A DNA stretch of 64,000 bases, taken from NCBI GenBank assembly GCA_900095095.1, contig FMBT01000315.1:124001-188000 (forward strand), read 5' to 3'. Of this stretch, positions 12,901-23,920 are shown in pieces; positions within the stretch are counted from its first letter, which is position 1, and the number at the start of each line of letters is the position of its first letter. The translations under genes were made by a program, and so were the position numbers. Origin of the DNA: Fragilariopsis cylindrus CCMP1102 (lineage: Eukaryota > Bacillariophyta > Bacillariophyceae > Bacillariales > Bacillariaceae). The notes beneath the pieces were generated by a model. The model saw only the letters and a list, made by a program, of their open reading frames with translations. It was not told where the DNA came from and searched no databases.

Positions 12901-13350
12901 TTCTTTCTCTTTCTCACAACCATGTTTTACTATTCACTTTCTTGTAATGTCTTTACTACCATAATATAACATAGCCGAAGACATCGTGCATCAGGAGGAA
13001 GAGCATATTGGATAAGGCATTTACGTGAATTAGGTGTCTACGAAGCTGGGTTAGTCCTACGTGCTCATCGTCGTGAGGATAAAAAGAAAAGTCCTCCCAA
13101 CAACAATAGTACAGCTGACACAGAAAAAATAGAAGCTGCTGTTGTGGGAGTAGTATCAGCATCAGCTCATACGTTAACGACCAGTGCTACTGCTCCGTCT
13201 CCTGTGACTGATCCTCCTCTTCATCCCCTTTCTAGTCCAATAAGAGCAAGTGCTACTACTAAAACTGTTTCGGGGGATAGCAGAAACAGTAACGACGGCG
13301 GCGGCGACAAGGACGATGGTGGCTCGCCATCGCATGCAATGCATGTCTAA
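9995..13350 (+). CDS. Gln/Asn-rich protein with a diatom-type Cys/His domain, four exons
   Basis: The coding sequence is join(9995..12359, 12559..12608, 12718..12785, 12975..13350), with GTAAGT/GTAAGA/GTAAGT donors and AG acceptors; it joins in frame to 952 residues. I chose ATG 9995 ('MNERKTTRTGQSSS') as the first in-frame ATG. Residues 1 to about 700 are low complexity: many poly-Gln tracts, Asn, Ser and Ala, plus a repeated 'NVNANV/NVDVNVN' stretch. The conserved part is split over all four exons: 'PIQLGQIGMRCKHCA' near residue 770, 'KGSVYF|SQTIKGMYQIAQ', 'HLCERCTRLPPEIKN', 'RASGGRAYWIRHLREL'. I recall this Cys/His module from many uncharacterised diatom proteins; its CxxC and CxxC pairs suggest zinc binding. 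A nuclear or regulatory role is inferred only from the Q/N-rich architecture. Confidence 0.8.
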
Positions 13351-14158
13351 AGAGTTAGCAAGCGAATTATCTTGCTTCTAACATAACAAGCGTTGATCAT
13401 CATTGTCAGGATAGAACAGAACAAAACAAAACAAAACAATCATTTGATATTTAGTCCTACCAACCATCAACCATCAGGGGATCCCATTAATTAATCAACG
13501 ATTTTGAGTATATGTATTTTTACGAGACAACCACACAAGAACAAATACGACACAAACACACGTGCATTTACACCACTCAATTACTTCCACATATATCACA
13601 CCACACCATGTTACATTAAAAACTACACCACACAGCATCATCATTACATCACAATTTTGTTTAAGAAAAAAAACATAGTACTTGTATCCTGGATTGGTCA
13701 GTCCGATCGGTCAGTCAGTCAGTCAGTCAGTGAAAATAGAGCACTAGTCGTAGCAGCCATAGCAGAAGACGACTGACCGTACCCGAATCGATAATCGAAT
13801 CGAATAACAGCAGAGTTATACATAATAAGAGGGGAAAAGCAAAGGAACAAAAAAAAGTCAAAGTATATACATACACATATATAAAGGTATTTTCGCTTGG
13901 GCATAACACAAAGAGAGAGAAAAACGCATTGATTGTACAAAAATAATACATACGCGAACAATAATACCGAACACGAAGAAAAGATACATATTCATATTCA
14001 ATAGTATATTCTAATCGTGTCTATAAATTATCCTTAACATAAAATCTACATTTTTGCTATAGATATATAGAATAGTAGCCTAGTCCTATTAGGGTATTTC
14101 AATATACTGTAGTATTACTATCAGAAATACCATTTTTCTCTTCTTGATTATTCTTGCT
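13351..14158. other. intergenic between convergent genes
   Basis: Holds the 3' ends of the Q/N-rich gene (+) and the dioxygenase gene (-). Contains a short (GTCA)n run at about 13707-13730 and (ACAT)-like simple sequence near 13870. No gene recognised. Confidence 0.5.
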
Positions 14159-15949
14159 TTATTTTTGTTGTTTATCAGTGTAATCAAGCAATCTCAAAAA
14201 ATTGATGTGACTATTAGTACTAGTACTAGTACTAGTACTATTATCACCATTGTTCTTTTTGTTCTTTTTATTATTATTTTCGTCGTCGTCGTCGTTGTAT
14301 TGTAACCAATTTTCAGGGGACCATGTGATACCAGCGTTTGGGCCTTCCACTAAATGCAATTGAAATGTATGACGTTGCTTATCACTAAAATTTGGTAAAC
14401 TAAAATGATCTAACGTACCACAAAATACCACTAAATCACCAGCTTTCACTTCAACTGGTACAAAATTTAAGGATGATGAAATAATCTCATTATCCTTATC
14501 ATCCTCATGCTCATCCTCATCATCATCGAATTCGTCGTTATCAGATCTGTTATCAGCACCATCACCTCCATCGCCGTCGTCGTCATCATCGTCATCATCA
14601 ACAACAACAACTTCAACAGAATCTGGTAATTTACCTTCCCAAGTTACATTTGGATCTTTGTAATGATTTCGAAATACGAGTTTCGATGGTGGTGATGATG
14701 ATGGCGATGGCGACGCATCATTCTTATCATTCTCATCCTTCTTATCAGTATTCTCATTCTCATTCTTATTCTCGTCATTCTGATTCTCATCAGTATTCTT
14801 ATTATTAGTATTATACAAAAGAGGATTACGAATAAATTGTCGACGTAATGTTTCCAAATGTGATTTAGGACGGATCCATAAACAACCATTGGTTAATGTA
14901 GCATCATCTAATGCTAACCATAAACCTAAACATGTTTGTTTTGGTGTGGTATATAAAAATGTCGAATCTTGATGGGTATGTACGGCACCACCGACTATTG
15001 GATTTTTAAAGATATACATCGATTGGGCTATCACCGGATCGAGATATCCTAATGAGAATACTAAGGATTGTAATTTTTTCGATGTCGAATAGTTTAAAAA
15101 TGGTTCATGTATATTCGTCTTCTTCTTATTATTATTATTGCCTTCTTCTTTTCTTTCCTTGTCAGCAAGAAGGGACGGTAAATGCAATCCATGTCCTGCC
15201 TTACATAATGCTAACAGTTTTTTATTATCACTATTATTAGCATTATCATTATCATTTTCATCATTATTCTCATAGTATTGTGATTTTAATTTTCCAGTCA
15301 ATGAATCCATTGCAGTTGGTTCCATAAAATACGATACTTTATTCGAACTTTCTAAAAATGGATCACCTCTTGCCTCATTTGATTTTGCATCTGTACCGAA
15401 TGTTACTGTTGTTGTTGTTGTTTTAGTTTCTGTTGTTTTACTTTCTTTTATATCTTTTTCATTCTCGTCTTTACCGTTATCTTTATCGTCTTTATCGTCG
15501 TCATTATCATTATCATTATCATTATTATTTGGAAACCAATTTTGTTGTACCGATTTGGACATGGCATTTTTTAATTGATGAATTTCATTTTTATTACAAA
15601 AATTACGTTCGATACAAAATCCATACGAATTAAAATATCTTAATCTTTGCTGATCTTGTTGTTGTTGACGTTGTTGCTGTTGATGATGTTGATCATCATG
15701 ATCATGATCATGATCGTTGTTTTCTTCATCTTTTCCTTCTTCTTTTCCTCCTACCACCTCCTTTGTGTTATTATTGTTACCACCGTTAAACCAAGACTTT
15801 TGTTGACGAGGTCCATGCTCATTATTATTTTTTAGTTTAATTTTTCGTTCCAGATTATCAAAAACTAATTTGGCATGACGACGAAGATATAGTAAATCAT
15901 TCAATTCTAATTCTTTTGTTTCACTTAATGGTATAACTTTTGTTTTCAT
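14159..15949 (-). CDS. phytanoyl-CoA dioxygenase family protein, PHYHD1-like
   Basis: Members are Fe(II)/2-oxoglutarate oxygenases; the PHYHD1 branch acts on an unsettled substrate. The match to that branch is strong along the chain: 'NSYGFCIERNF' near the start of the domain, the iron motif within 'HTHQDSTFLYTTP' (His and Asp near residues 325-327), 'GLWLALDDATLTNGCLWI', the distal His in 'GTLDHFSLPNFSD' near 515, 'RHTFQLHLVEG' near 528 (2-oxoglutarate side), and 'GITWSPENWLQY' at the end. ATG 15949 ('MKTKVIPLSETKELELNDL') is preferred; an upstream in-frame ATG at 16207 would add 86 residues of UTR-like character. From 15949 the protein has 596 residues, about twice the human PHYHD1 length as I recall it, because Asn/Asp/Lys/Glu-rich insertions separate the conserved blocks. 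No intron is needed. Confidence 0.88.
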   Translation of the reverse strand: MKTKVIPLSETKELELNDLLYLRRHAKLVFDNLERKIKLKNNNEHGPRQQKSWFNGGNNNNTKEVVGGKEEGKDEENNDHDHDHDDQHHQQQQRQQQQDQQRLRYFNSYGFCIERNFCNKNEIHQLKNAMSKSVQQNWFPNNNDNDNDNDDDKDDKDNGKDENEKDIKESKTTETKTTTTTVTFGTDAKSNEARGDPFLESSNKVSYFMEPTAMDSLTGKLKSQYYENNDENDNDNANNSDNKKLLALCKAGHGLHLPSLLADKERKEEGNNNNKKKTNIHEPFLNYSTSKKLQSLVFSLGYLDPVIAQSMYIFKNPIVGGAVHTHQDSTFLYTTPKQTCLGLWLALDDATLTNGCLWIRPKSHLETLRRQFIRNPLLYNTNNKNTDENQNDENKNENENTDKKDENDKNDASPSPSSSPPSKLVFRNHYKDPNVTWEGKLPDSVEVVVVDDDDDDDDGDGGDGADNRSDNDEFDDDEDEHEDDKDNEIISSSLNFVPVEVKAGDLVVFCGTLDHFSLPNFSDKQRHTFQLHLVEGPNAGITWSPENWLQYNDDDDENNNKKNKKNNGDNSTSTSTSTNSHINFLRLLDYTDKQQK

Positions 15950-16505
15950 TTTAGACCACCAACCTCCGTATGTCTGTCTGTAACCTTCCTGCCTGCCTGC
16001 CTGCCTGTGGTTGTTTGGGAATCTTATCTTGCTAGTAAAGATCTCCTCTCTCTCTCCCTCCTTCCGTACTAGTATTGTACTACTACTTTCTTCTACTGTA
16101 CTTCTGAAATTAGTTTTACGGTAGTGATTGTAATGACACGACCTCTCTCCTGTTTCTTCGCAATTCTCATCTCTCAAAAAAAAAAATCGAATGAATGAAT
16201 GAATCATTTAATCAATCATCTCCCTTCTTTGAATTTTTTTTTTTGATAATGATGAATATTGAGCGAATCAATCATCAAGGGACTGTGCTGGATGATTGAT
16301 TCGATTCACGAACTCGAAAAAATAGTGCGCAAAAATAACACGTGCAAAATACACTAGGCTGTTTATTTCAACTAGAAAATCATCAAACTCAAAAAAACGT
16401 CTCGACGAATCGAATCAATCGTCTCCTGGACAATGTAAGTGGTTCCGATCCGATACCAAGGCAGCAATGCAATATCCAACGTATCATCGACATCGAGCAT
16501 CCGTC
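15950..16505. other. divergent intergenic region
   Basis: Lies between the dioxygenase gene (-) and the NmrA-like pseudogene (+). Contains short tandem runs (gcctgcctgcc near 15995, gaatgaatga near 16190). The composition shifts toward higher GC near 16440. No gene recognised. Confidence 0.4.
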
Positions 16506-17541
16506 ATGGCTTCGCAAAAGATTTTAGTCACGGCCGCATCCAGCCGCGTCGGCAAGACATGGCATTGCTGGCCCAATCTGAAAAAGAAAGCTCCTAAGAT
16601 CACCATTCGCGCTATAATACCGTGCGAGATACAATCCAAGCCACAAGGGAGACTACCTACAATCCATCGGAGCCGACGTGATTACAAATCTTCGATCTAT
16701 CTCAAACAACCCGATACCTGGAAGGGGGGGGGGGCACGATAGTTGGTTGCGACGCCGTCTTTTCGTCCTCGATCGATGGATTCTCTCATTTTGGAACACA
16801 TATGAACTTTGCCAAATTCTTGGGGAGAAAACTACCAGGATCTCAGATCAAGCACGGCACGTCATGCACATTTCGTGTTTCGGTGCCGATACCCAACACC
16901 AACTCGTACAATAAGGACGCTTCACTCATCACAGGCCGGTGAAATGCAGGCATTCCTCTCATCATGCTCCAGCACTATTGGTGGTCGGAAGAATGCAATG
17001 CCTCATCAATGCCGGACTGAACGTGACGTCCGTTCGTGGGAATTTCTACATGAATGAATCACCTTTTGAAAAACGAAACAGACAACAAACATTCCAAAAA
17101 AAGGGATACTTTTCATCGTGCCCTCGGGGACTGCAAGAACTCGTTCGTGTGTGTGCCAACGACATTGTCGAAGCAAGCAGCGGCCGTTTGTTTGGTGGAG
17201 GGAACCCGACCGACACTTCCAACAAGTGTTACAATATTACCGACCCTGAGCCACACAGTCCATGTACGAGATTTGCTTCCGATCTGAGCGATGCTGCCCT
17301 CGGCAAAAAGAGATCGAGTACCAATCCCAGGATTTCGAGCAGTTTGGAACTTTTACAACAGTACAGGTCAGCACAAGGCGACCTCCTACAAAGACTACCC
17401 GGCCAACAAAGGGCCATTTGGCGAAACGGGAGTCGAGGAGCTCTTTTCCTCCGCGGGGGGGCTATTTTCAACAAGGGTGAGGACGCCTTTAAGGATTTGG
17501 CGAGCGTGGAAAAAGGCCTGAGCCTACAGTATGACCTTTGA
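16506..17541 (+). pseudogene. NmrA-like NAD(P)-binding protein, pseudogene
   Basis: The NmrA-like family are atypical short-chain dehydrogenases used as redox sensors or reductases. The start 'MASQKILVTAASSRVGK' is a Rossmann glycine-loop variant, followed by 'KKKAPKITIRAI'. Further blocks are in other frames: 'HFGTHMNFAKFLGE' near 16785, 'CLINAGLNVTSVRGNFYMN' near 17000-17055, 'NDIVEASSGRL' near 17160 with 'EAAAV..LVEG' in the alternative frame, 'NKCYNITDPEP' near 17222 and 'YEI' / 'QDFEQF' near 17262-17345. At least five frame changes are needed, including at a G-run near 16725-16733, and there is no continuous frame, so I call it a pseudogene; part of the damage could be sequence error. 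The block looks clearly richer in G+C than its flanks. Confidence 0.65.
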
Positions 17542-18343
17542 CACACGCAGTAGTATAATTCTGACGCAAATTATTATTGTTTTGTTTCTATGGCCATGCG
17601 TTTCGAAATTTCTTTCATAGAATCAATATACATATACAGTACAGTAGTAGGAGGAATATAAGTGTGTATATTGATAATTTGATCTCTCATGGATGGACGA
17701 CTTGATGAGTGTATTGTATAGTATTGTAATAGGAAATACAACGCATTTTATAATAATTCATTTATTTTAAAAGAAATTCTTACTATTATATTATAACACA
17801 CTTCTTTTTTCTTCCTTCTTGTTCACTACAACAGGGCACAGGTTCAGTAAGTAGTAAAGTAATTAGTTCTGTCTCCAGTAATCCACCTCACTCTCGCGGA
17901 TCGAAACGACTTGAAAACTAGCACAATATTGCTACTACTGTATTGGCTTCGACGACGACGACCGTCCGACCGAAACGACCACACCACTGAAACGGGCATT
18001 GGATCAGTACAAACAATTCGTTCTTTTTTTTTTGTACTTCTTCCCCCCCGTATACACAAATATTCTTATTCAATTAATTAATTCATCATCATCATCAGAA
18101 ATAAAATTTAGGACTAGTACACTTGATATAATAATAGTGTATTGTACACGTACACGCACACGTATACCATCCCTTCTTCTTTTTCAAACCATAAAATGAA
18201 AAAACATACATATAATACCAAACATATATAACGGATAAGAATCGAATTCGGTAGAAATAGGAATGATTCGAAATCGAATTTCGATACACTCCGAGATCCC
18301 GCCTCGATGCAAATCCATTTTTTTTCTTTCTTTTCCTATTTAC
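17542..18343. other. intergenic, no gene recognised
   Basis: AT-rich spacer with T-runs. It contains the probable 3' region of the pseudogene and the 3' UTR of the four-TM gene. Nothing else supported. Confidence 0.45.
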
Positions 18344-19338
18344 TTAAACTTTTGGGCTACAGCAGCAGGAATAGGCTTGTGTAGTATTGAAGTTGGTGGG
18401 TGGGGTAGTGATTATAGGTAGGAATAATGGAAGAACAGACTTCGTTAGAAAGGCGAGGAGAGAAGAAAGAATATATATATATATATATCACAAGATTCGA
18501 ACAACAACTTTACATACCTTCACGGGGATAAGTTTTGCAACTCATAACCCCACTCTTAATTTCAGTGATCAATCCGATCACTGGATAAAGCCATAATCCA
18601 TATGCGATGATAGAGATAATGATGGAGACAGTCGTTGTAGCTGTGGTGAATGTTACGTTGGCAATGGCTAGATAAAGGGACCATCCAAATTGAACAAGGA
18701 TAAGAAAGACCACAGTACCAAGCATACATACACTGAATCTAAGTGCAGCAACGAGAGCGAAGATGGCAAAGCACATTAAAAGGGCATATATAACGATAAC
18801 GGCTACCAACTGAACTCCACCGTCTGCTAAATCTTGTTGGTCCTCGTCGGTTAGGTCTAAATTGTCGCTATTATCATTTACAACAGCTATAGCCCCAACC
18901 CCCGTAGCAGCAAGAATGATCGCAATAATATACCAAACAATGCATACGATAGAACCAGCGACAACAGCTCGACGATAGTCGCACAAGCAACCACCTATTA
19001 TTTTTTTGATTGTATTTATAGGAAAGAATAGGAATGCAGTAGAGGGATTGAATGATTTGAATGAGTCGGCAATTTGGTACAATCATAGAAAGATACAGCA
19101 GAGATACCAATATACGTCAGGTCAGGTCACGTCTACATCATGCACAATGATGTACAGTAGTTCAACACAAAGACAAAGACAAACAACAAGCACACGTATA
19201 TACATTATTTTCCCACAACAACTTACAGCATTTCGCCCCAATCTTTTCTTGATCTCTCATTGGAATACCAGTAGCAGCTGCGGCGACTGGAACAGCAGCG
19301 GTTGCTACGGGGGTTTCTCCATTTTCTACGTCACTCAT
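18344..19338 (-). CDS. four-transmembrane protein, unknown function, three exons
   Basis: The coding sequence is complement(18344..18375, 18518..18994, 19227..19338); introns have GTAAGT and GTATGT donors and AG acceptors, and the joined frame gives 206 residues. Exon 1 encodes an Ala/Pro/Val-rich cytosolic tail opening 'MSDVENGETPVATAA'. The exon 1-2 junction creates the Cys-rich 'GAKCCGCLCDYRRA', just before the first membrane helix ('VVAGSIVCIVWYIIAIIL'). Three more helices follow: 'LVAVIVIYALLMCFAIFAL', 'LGTVVFLILVQFGWSLYLAI' and 'VSIIISIIAYGLWLYPVI'. The tiny last exon gives a 'YSCCCSPKV' end. The juxtamembrane and terminal Cys clusters are plausible palmitoylation sites (inference). The topology resembles MARVEL or tetraspan proteins but I see no diagnostic motif. 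I recall similar diatom proteins, all uncharacterised. Confidence 0.75.
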
Positions 19339-20621
19339 GATGATTGTTGATAAGTTGATTAATTAATTGGTTGGTTGGTCTGATGCTTTTTTCTTTTCGT
19401 TTCTAGATACGGTAGTGGAAGTTTTATGGTTTGAATGTGAAGTGTTTTGTTTTGCTTTAAAAATCACAAAAAAAGCAGGTGATATTAGGTGTCAACGGCA
19501 AAAAATACGTGCAGAATGTACTCATGAGCGAAGAATATTCTTGACACCGAAATGATCACGTCGTTGGCATGCGAGGGGCACATGTTAGTTTTGGTTTAAA
19601 ATTAAAAAAACGGAGAATTATGCTGGTGACGTTATTACTTAGGAGAAACGAAGTCTGTAATTAGTCAATAACCCATAGTAAAAATCAAAGGAAATAACAC
19701 CGATTTTTTGTATGATCGTTTATGTATGATCACATCGGTTCTGAAAATTTGAAAACATGCGCCGGCAAGGTAATTACTGTCACATCTTTTTAATCGAATG
19801 AGTCAAGTTTGATTAGATATTAAATAATCTAATCAACGGAAGAAAATTATTTAATTTTTTTTTTAAATCTGTCCACAATGGCGCTTTTCCTCAATTTTGG
19901 ACCATACTAGACACCACCAAACAATAGTCGATACCTTAAGATAGCTATAAATGAGATATTGACGAAGGGGATTGGTCTGAATTGCTCTAAAAATGTTATT
20001 ATTTGGTGAATTTCTGATGAATTTTCATCAGAGATATTCATCGGCTACTAGGAAAATGCTGTAAACACACAGGTTTTTTTTAGTGGAGAAGAAAGGAAAG
20101 ATGCGAAGTAATAGATTAAACAATATTAACATAGAATAGTTGACATAATGCACATAATGCGAGTATCGATATCATTGCCATTCTTTTCCATCTAAAAATC
20201 ATGTTTGCCACCACCGCACCACCACCATACTTTTGTAATAATCATAGATTAAGAAAAAGTGGTTTGTTATTAACAACCTTTGGTGATATTGTAGAAGTGA
20301 GTGGCTTCCATCGATACATTGCATATTTACCCACAAGTACACCAAGATAGCGCTAGTCTAGCAAGACTGTGGCTCTATCGTTGTCGTACATGCAAACAAA
20401 CAAACAAACAAACAAACAAACAAACAAGCAGCAAGTTAATCCCCGTTCGTTATAAAGTCTGGTCTTCTTCATTATTCGCATTAGAAAATGGATACCACTT
20501 TAAAACTACTCTAAATCCATAGGTCATAATATATACGTGCATATTTCATTTGCTAATTTAATTCGAGTCTGATTAATTTTTCTTTCTGCATATATTATAC
20601 TTCCTCCGTGCGTGAAAAATG
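19339..20621. other. intergenic, no gene recognised
   Basis: AT-rich sequence between two minus-strand genes. It includes the promoter side of the four-TM gene and the 3' end of the PPR gene, plus the (CAAA)n run listed separately. Open frames here are short and low complexity. Confidence 0.45.
20393..20427. repeat. (CAAA)n microsatellite
   Basis: About eight uninterrupted tetranucleotide CAAA units. Confidence 0.9.
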
Positions 20622-22798
20622 TCACGCGATACGTCCGAACACAATATCCGTTGCACTGAAGTATTCTACCTCTAATTCCTGAATCCGTTCTTCTGACCAA
20701 TGATATTGTTTCAAGCATTTGATCATGGTCGTGATAGTATAAATATCTGGTCCTTCTTTGATTTTCTTTTTTATTTCTTGAAGTATATTTTCTACCTCGA
20801 TTGGAGCATTTAAATTTCCTGAATTGGCCCATGCATCAAGAAGAATGTTATATGTAAACAAATTTGGTTTCGCATTTGTGTTACCAGAACTGTAGTCCGC
20901 TTTCATCATAGAAAATACTAGATTTGTACCCTCAATATCACCTCGTCGTGCATGAGCATCCATTACAGCAGCATACGTCACTACATTCGGTCGAATCTTT
21001 TTGTTGCAGTCTTCGTCGTTGTACATTGTTATCATAGTCTTTAGAATATCGAGAGCATGACTTGGAGCTTTGGGTCGATGTATTGACTTACTCCAGCAGT
21101 TAATGACAGCATTATAGGTAGCAGTTCCGGGACTTTCTTCTAACTCACCATTATTGTACAAATCAATCATTTCCATTAACAGCCGTTGGGCCTCCTTCGG
21201 TGCATCGTGATTGTTAGATTTCGACCATGCATCGATCAGAATGGTATAACTTTTTATATTTGGTGTTGCATTTTTGTTACCAGAATTGTAATCCTCCTTC
21301 ATCATCTTGAAGACCATATTCGTACCATCGACATCTCCTTGTCTCGCATACGCATCCATGACAGCGGCATACGTGATTGTATCCGGTCTCACAGCAGCTT
21401 GTTGGTTGCTGCCATCTTCTTCTTCTTTATATTTTGCTATCATTGTATTCAGAATATTCAGAGCACGACTTGGACCTTCCGGTCGGTTGGACTTGCTCCA
21501 GCAATTGATCACCACGTTGTAGGTGATAGTATTGGGTCTTTCTTCCAGACCATTAATAATTCCCATTAACAAAGATTCGGCTTGAGTAGGTGCATCTGGA
21601 CTGTCAGATTTTGACCACGAGTGTATCAGAATGTTGTAAGTTTGTATATTTGGTGTAGCATAATTGTTCATCATCGTAAAGACTTTATTTGCACCATCAA
21701 TATCACCTTGTCGTGCATGAGCATCAATTATAGAATTATAGGTGATGGTATTGGGTCGAGCAGCTTCGTTGCCATCTTCATACTTCGAGATCATTGTGTC
21801 AAGAATACCAAGAGCACGACCGAGTGCTTCGGGTCGGTTGGACTTACTCCAGCAATTGATAGCGCTGTTGTAGGTGATCGTATTAGGTCCTTCTTCTAAG
21901 TCCCCTCGATCATACCATGCATCGATGGTGGCTACCAGTTTTTCAGCAATTTCTGGTATATCCTCACGGTCCGATTTCGAACAAGCATCGATCATCGCAC
22001 TAAATGTGATCACGTTAGGCTTGGCACGTTCATTGTGTTCATTTTTATAATCATTGAGTTGCAGTTTAAAGACACCCATTGCACCATTATAATCTCCTCT
22101 CCGTGCAAAGGCATTAATAACACCAGTATACGCAAACACATTCGGTCGAATACTCGACGGACGATTATTGTGGTGGTTACTATCTTTTCTATAGACTGCA
22201 GTCATTTTGTTTAATATAGCCAGGGCTTGCTGTGGTGCATCCTTGTGTCGTGATTTACTCCATGTATTGATCACTTGTGTACAATCAATGACATCCACTG
22301 TTTGTCGACTCTGTCGTCCTTTATATCCTTTTATGATGATGTTTTTATTTTCTTTAATGTTGGGATCGTAATATCGAAACATTTCTCGCAATGCCTGTGC
22401 AGCTTCATGTGGGGCATGCCGAGATCGTTCTCGTGACCATTTCCGAATATCGTCTCTCAATAATTGTATATTGGGTATGTTTGTAGTTTCTTCCTCTTCG
22501 TTTCTCCCTTTGTCGTCTTCTTGCTGCTTCCCATTATCATTATCATTACCATCATTATCATCATCGTCATCATTATTATCGTTATCGTTATCGTTATCGT
22601 TATCGTTATTATTTGCAAAAAGTCTAAAATAAGAATAGTAATTATTTTTATTTTTATTGCCATAAATAATAAGAGATGACGAATGTAACGACGATGTAGG
22701 ATTATTCGTATTCTCAGATAATAGCTCAGCATTTGTTGTTGGTGTTGCTGTTGTTCTCGTTATGGGATGAGGATGAAGATGAGGATGATGCACCGCTT

Positions 22799-22829
<31 letters not shown>

Positions 22830-23027
22830 AGTGAATGCTGCAACGTTATAAATCCCAGACGACGACGACGATGATAGCGACGGCGACGGTGACGATGACG
22901 ACGATACTACTACTGCCAGCAACAATAGTAGCGTCCCCAACGGAAATAAAAGAAGGACTTGGGATAGGTAGAGCTTGAAGAATAATGGCAACGATGCCAT
23001 CGTCATCATATATTGTCTCTTCTTCAT
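20622..23027 (-). CDS. pentatricopeptide repeat (PPR) protein with a plastid-type leader
   Basis: PPR proteins bind organellar RNA and guide its processing, stability or translation. Residues from about 190 to 790 of 801 are a run of roughly 14 PPR motifs, recognisable by repeated 'PNTITYNSAINCWSKS', 'PNVVTYAAVMDAHARRGD', 'ARPNTITYNSIIDAHARQ' and 'TYNILIHSWSKS' segments at about 35-45 residue spacing. No DYW, E or SMR tail is visible, so it is a P-class protein. The N-terminus has a hydrophobic signal-like stretch ('YLSQVLLLFPLGTLLLLLAV') and then 'YNVAAFTTT': a signal peptide followed by Ala-Phe resembles the ASAF-type motif that routes diatom proteins to the plastid. A low-complexity Asp/Asn region separates leader and repeats. 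ATG 23027 ('MKKRQYMMTMAS') is kept; the internal Met at residue 7 is also possible. Single exon. Confidence 0.88.
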
Positions 23028-23780
23028 ATTTATTTCGTTGCGCTTTCCGGTTTGTCTATTTGTTTAGTGATGGATGCATGCATGCTATTGTACGTCGTAC
23101 CGGTACGGTATGTTGTTTGAGAAAAAATTGGTCAGATCGCATCTTTCAAATTTTTGCTTGTTTTGTTTCTGATGTTTCTTTGTGGTGGTTGGTCGTGCGA
23201 AGATTTCAAACGTGGATCCTAAAGTATAGTGCAACGTGACGACACTAATTCTGTCTTTTTTGCTATGATCGTATTTTTCAGTCGTGTATCTGAGCCTGCT
23301 TCACAGAAGAACCTGAAAAATAGAAAAATGCAGAAGAAAAAATTATATACTACTGTAGTAAGTTACTAGAACGTTTCCTGCAACAAAAAGTATTGAACGT
23401 GAGAAAGTAAACATCATGACCGAGTGGTGGAGTGGTGGAGTACAATTAAGTTTAAAGTTAGATCCGATCCCATCGACACTGCTATCTGAAGTCATTGTGT
23501 TTATTAATTTAGTACAGCTATAGGCTGTACAATACAATGTACGGTATGTATAATAATATGTTGACAATAGTTAAAGTTTTAAACATTAAAAGCTTATGAC
23601 GGCAATTAACAACAACAACCGATCGAATAGTTACGTTTTAAACTCCACGTATCGTACGCTTATTATTCGATAGTGAACGGTAGTATTTATTTTGCGAATA
23701 TGTCTTATAGCTATTTTATTTTCGTAGTGATAAATCGTTTTTATAATCAGTTAGCAACGATCTAATCAATTAGTAACGAT
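23028..23780. other. intergenic, no gene recognised
   Basis: AT-rich spacer carrying the PPR promoter side and the 3' end of the esterase gene. A short direct repeat 'agttagcaacgatctaa / attagtaacgatctaa' lies near 23750-23785. Confidence 0.45.
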
Positions 23781-23920
23781 CTAAGATATGGTATTTTTTG
23801 GTGGTAAGGAGTACGATCGTAACAGAATATACAAGCGGTGAGATAGCAAGACAAACAAACAAAAGTATTCTAGAATGAAGATGGTAACGAAACAAGTAGT
23901 AAAAGCGTATAGACACTTAC

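Noticed and set aside
17229-17546. Minus-strand open frame of 105 codons
   Set aside because: Antisense of the NmrA-like pseudogene, whose plus-strand frames carry the family motifs.
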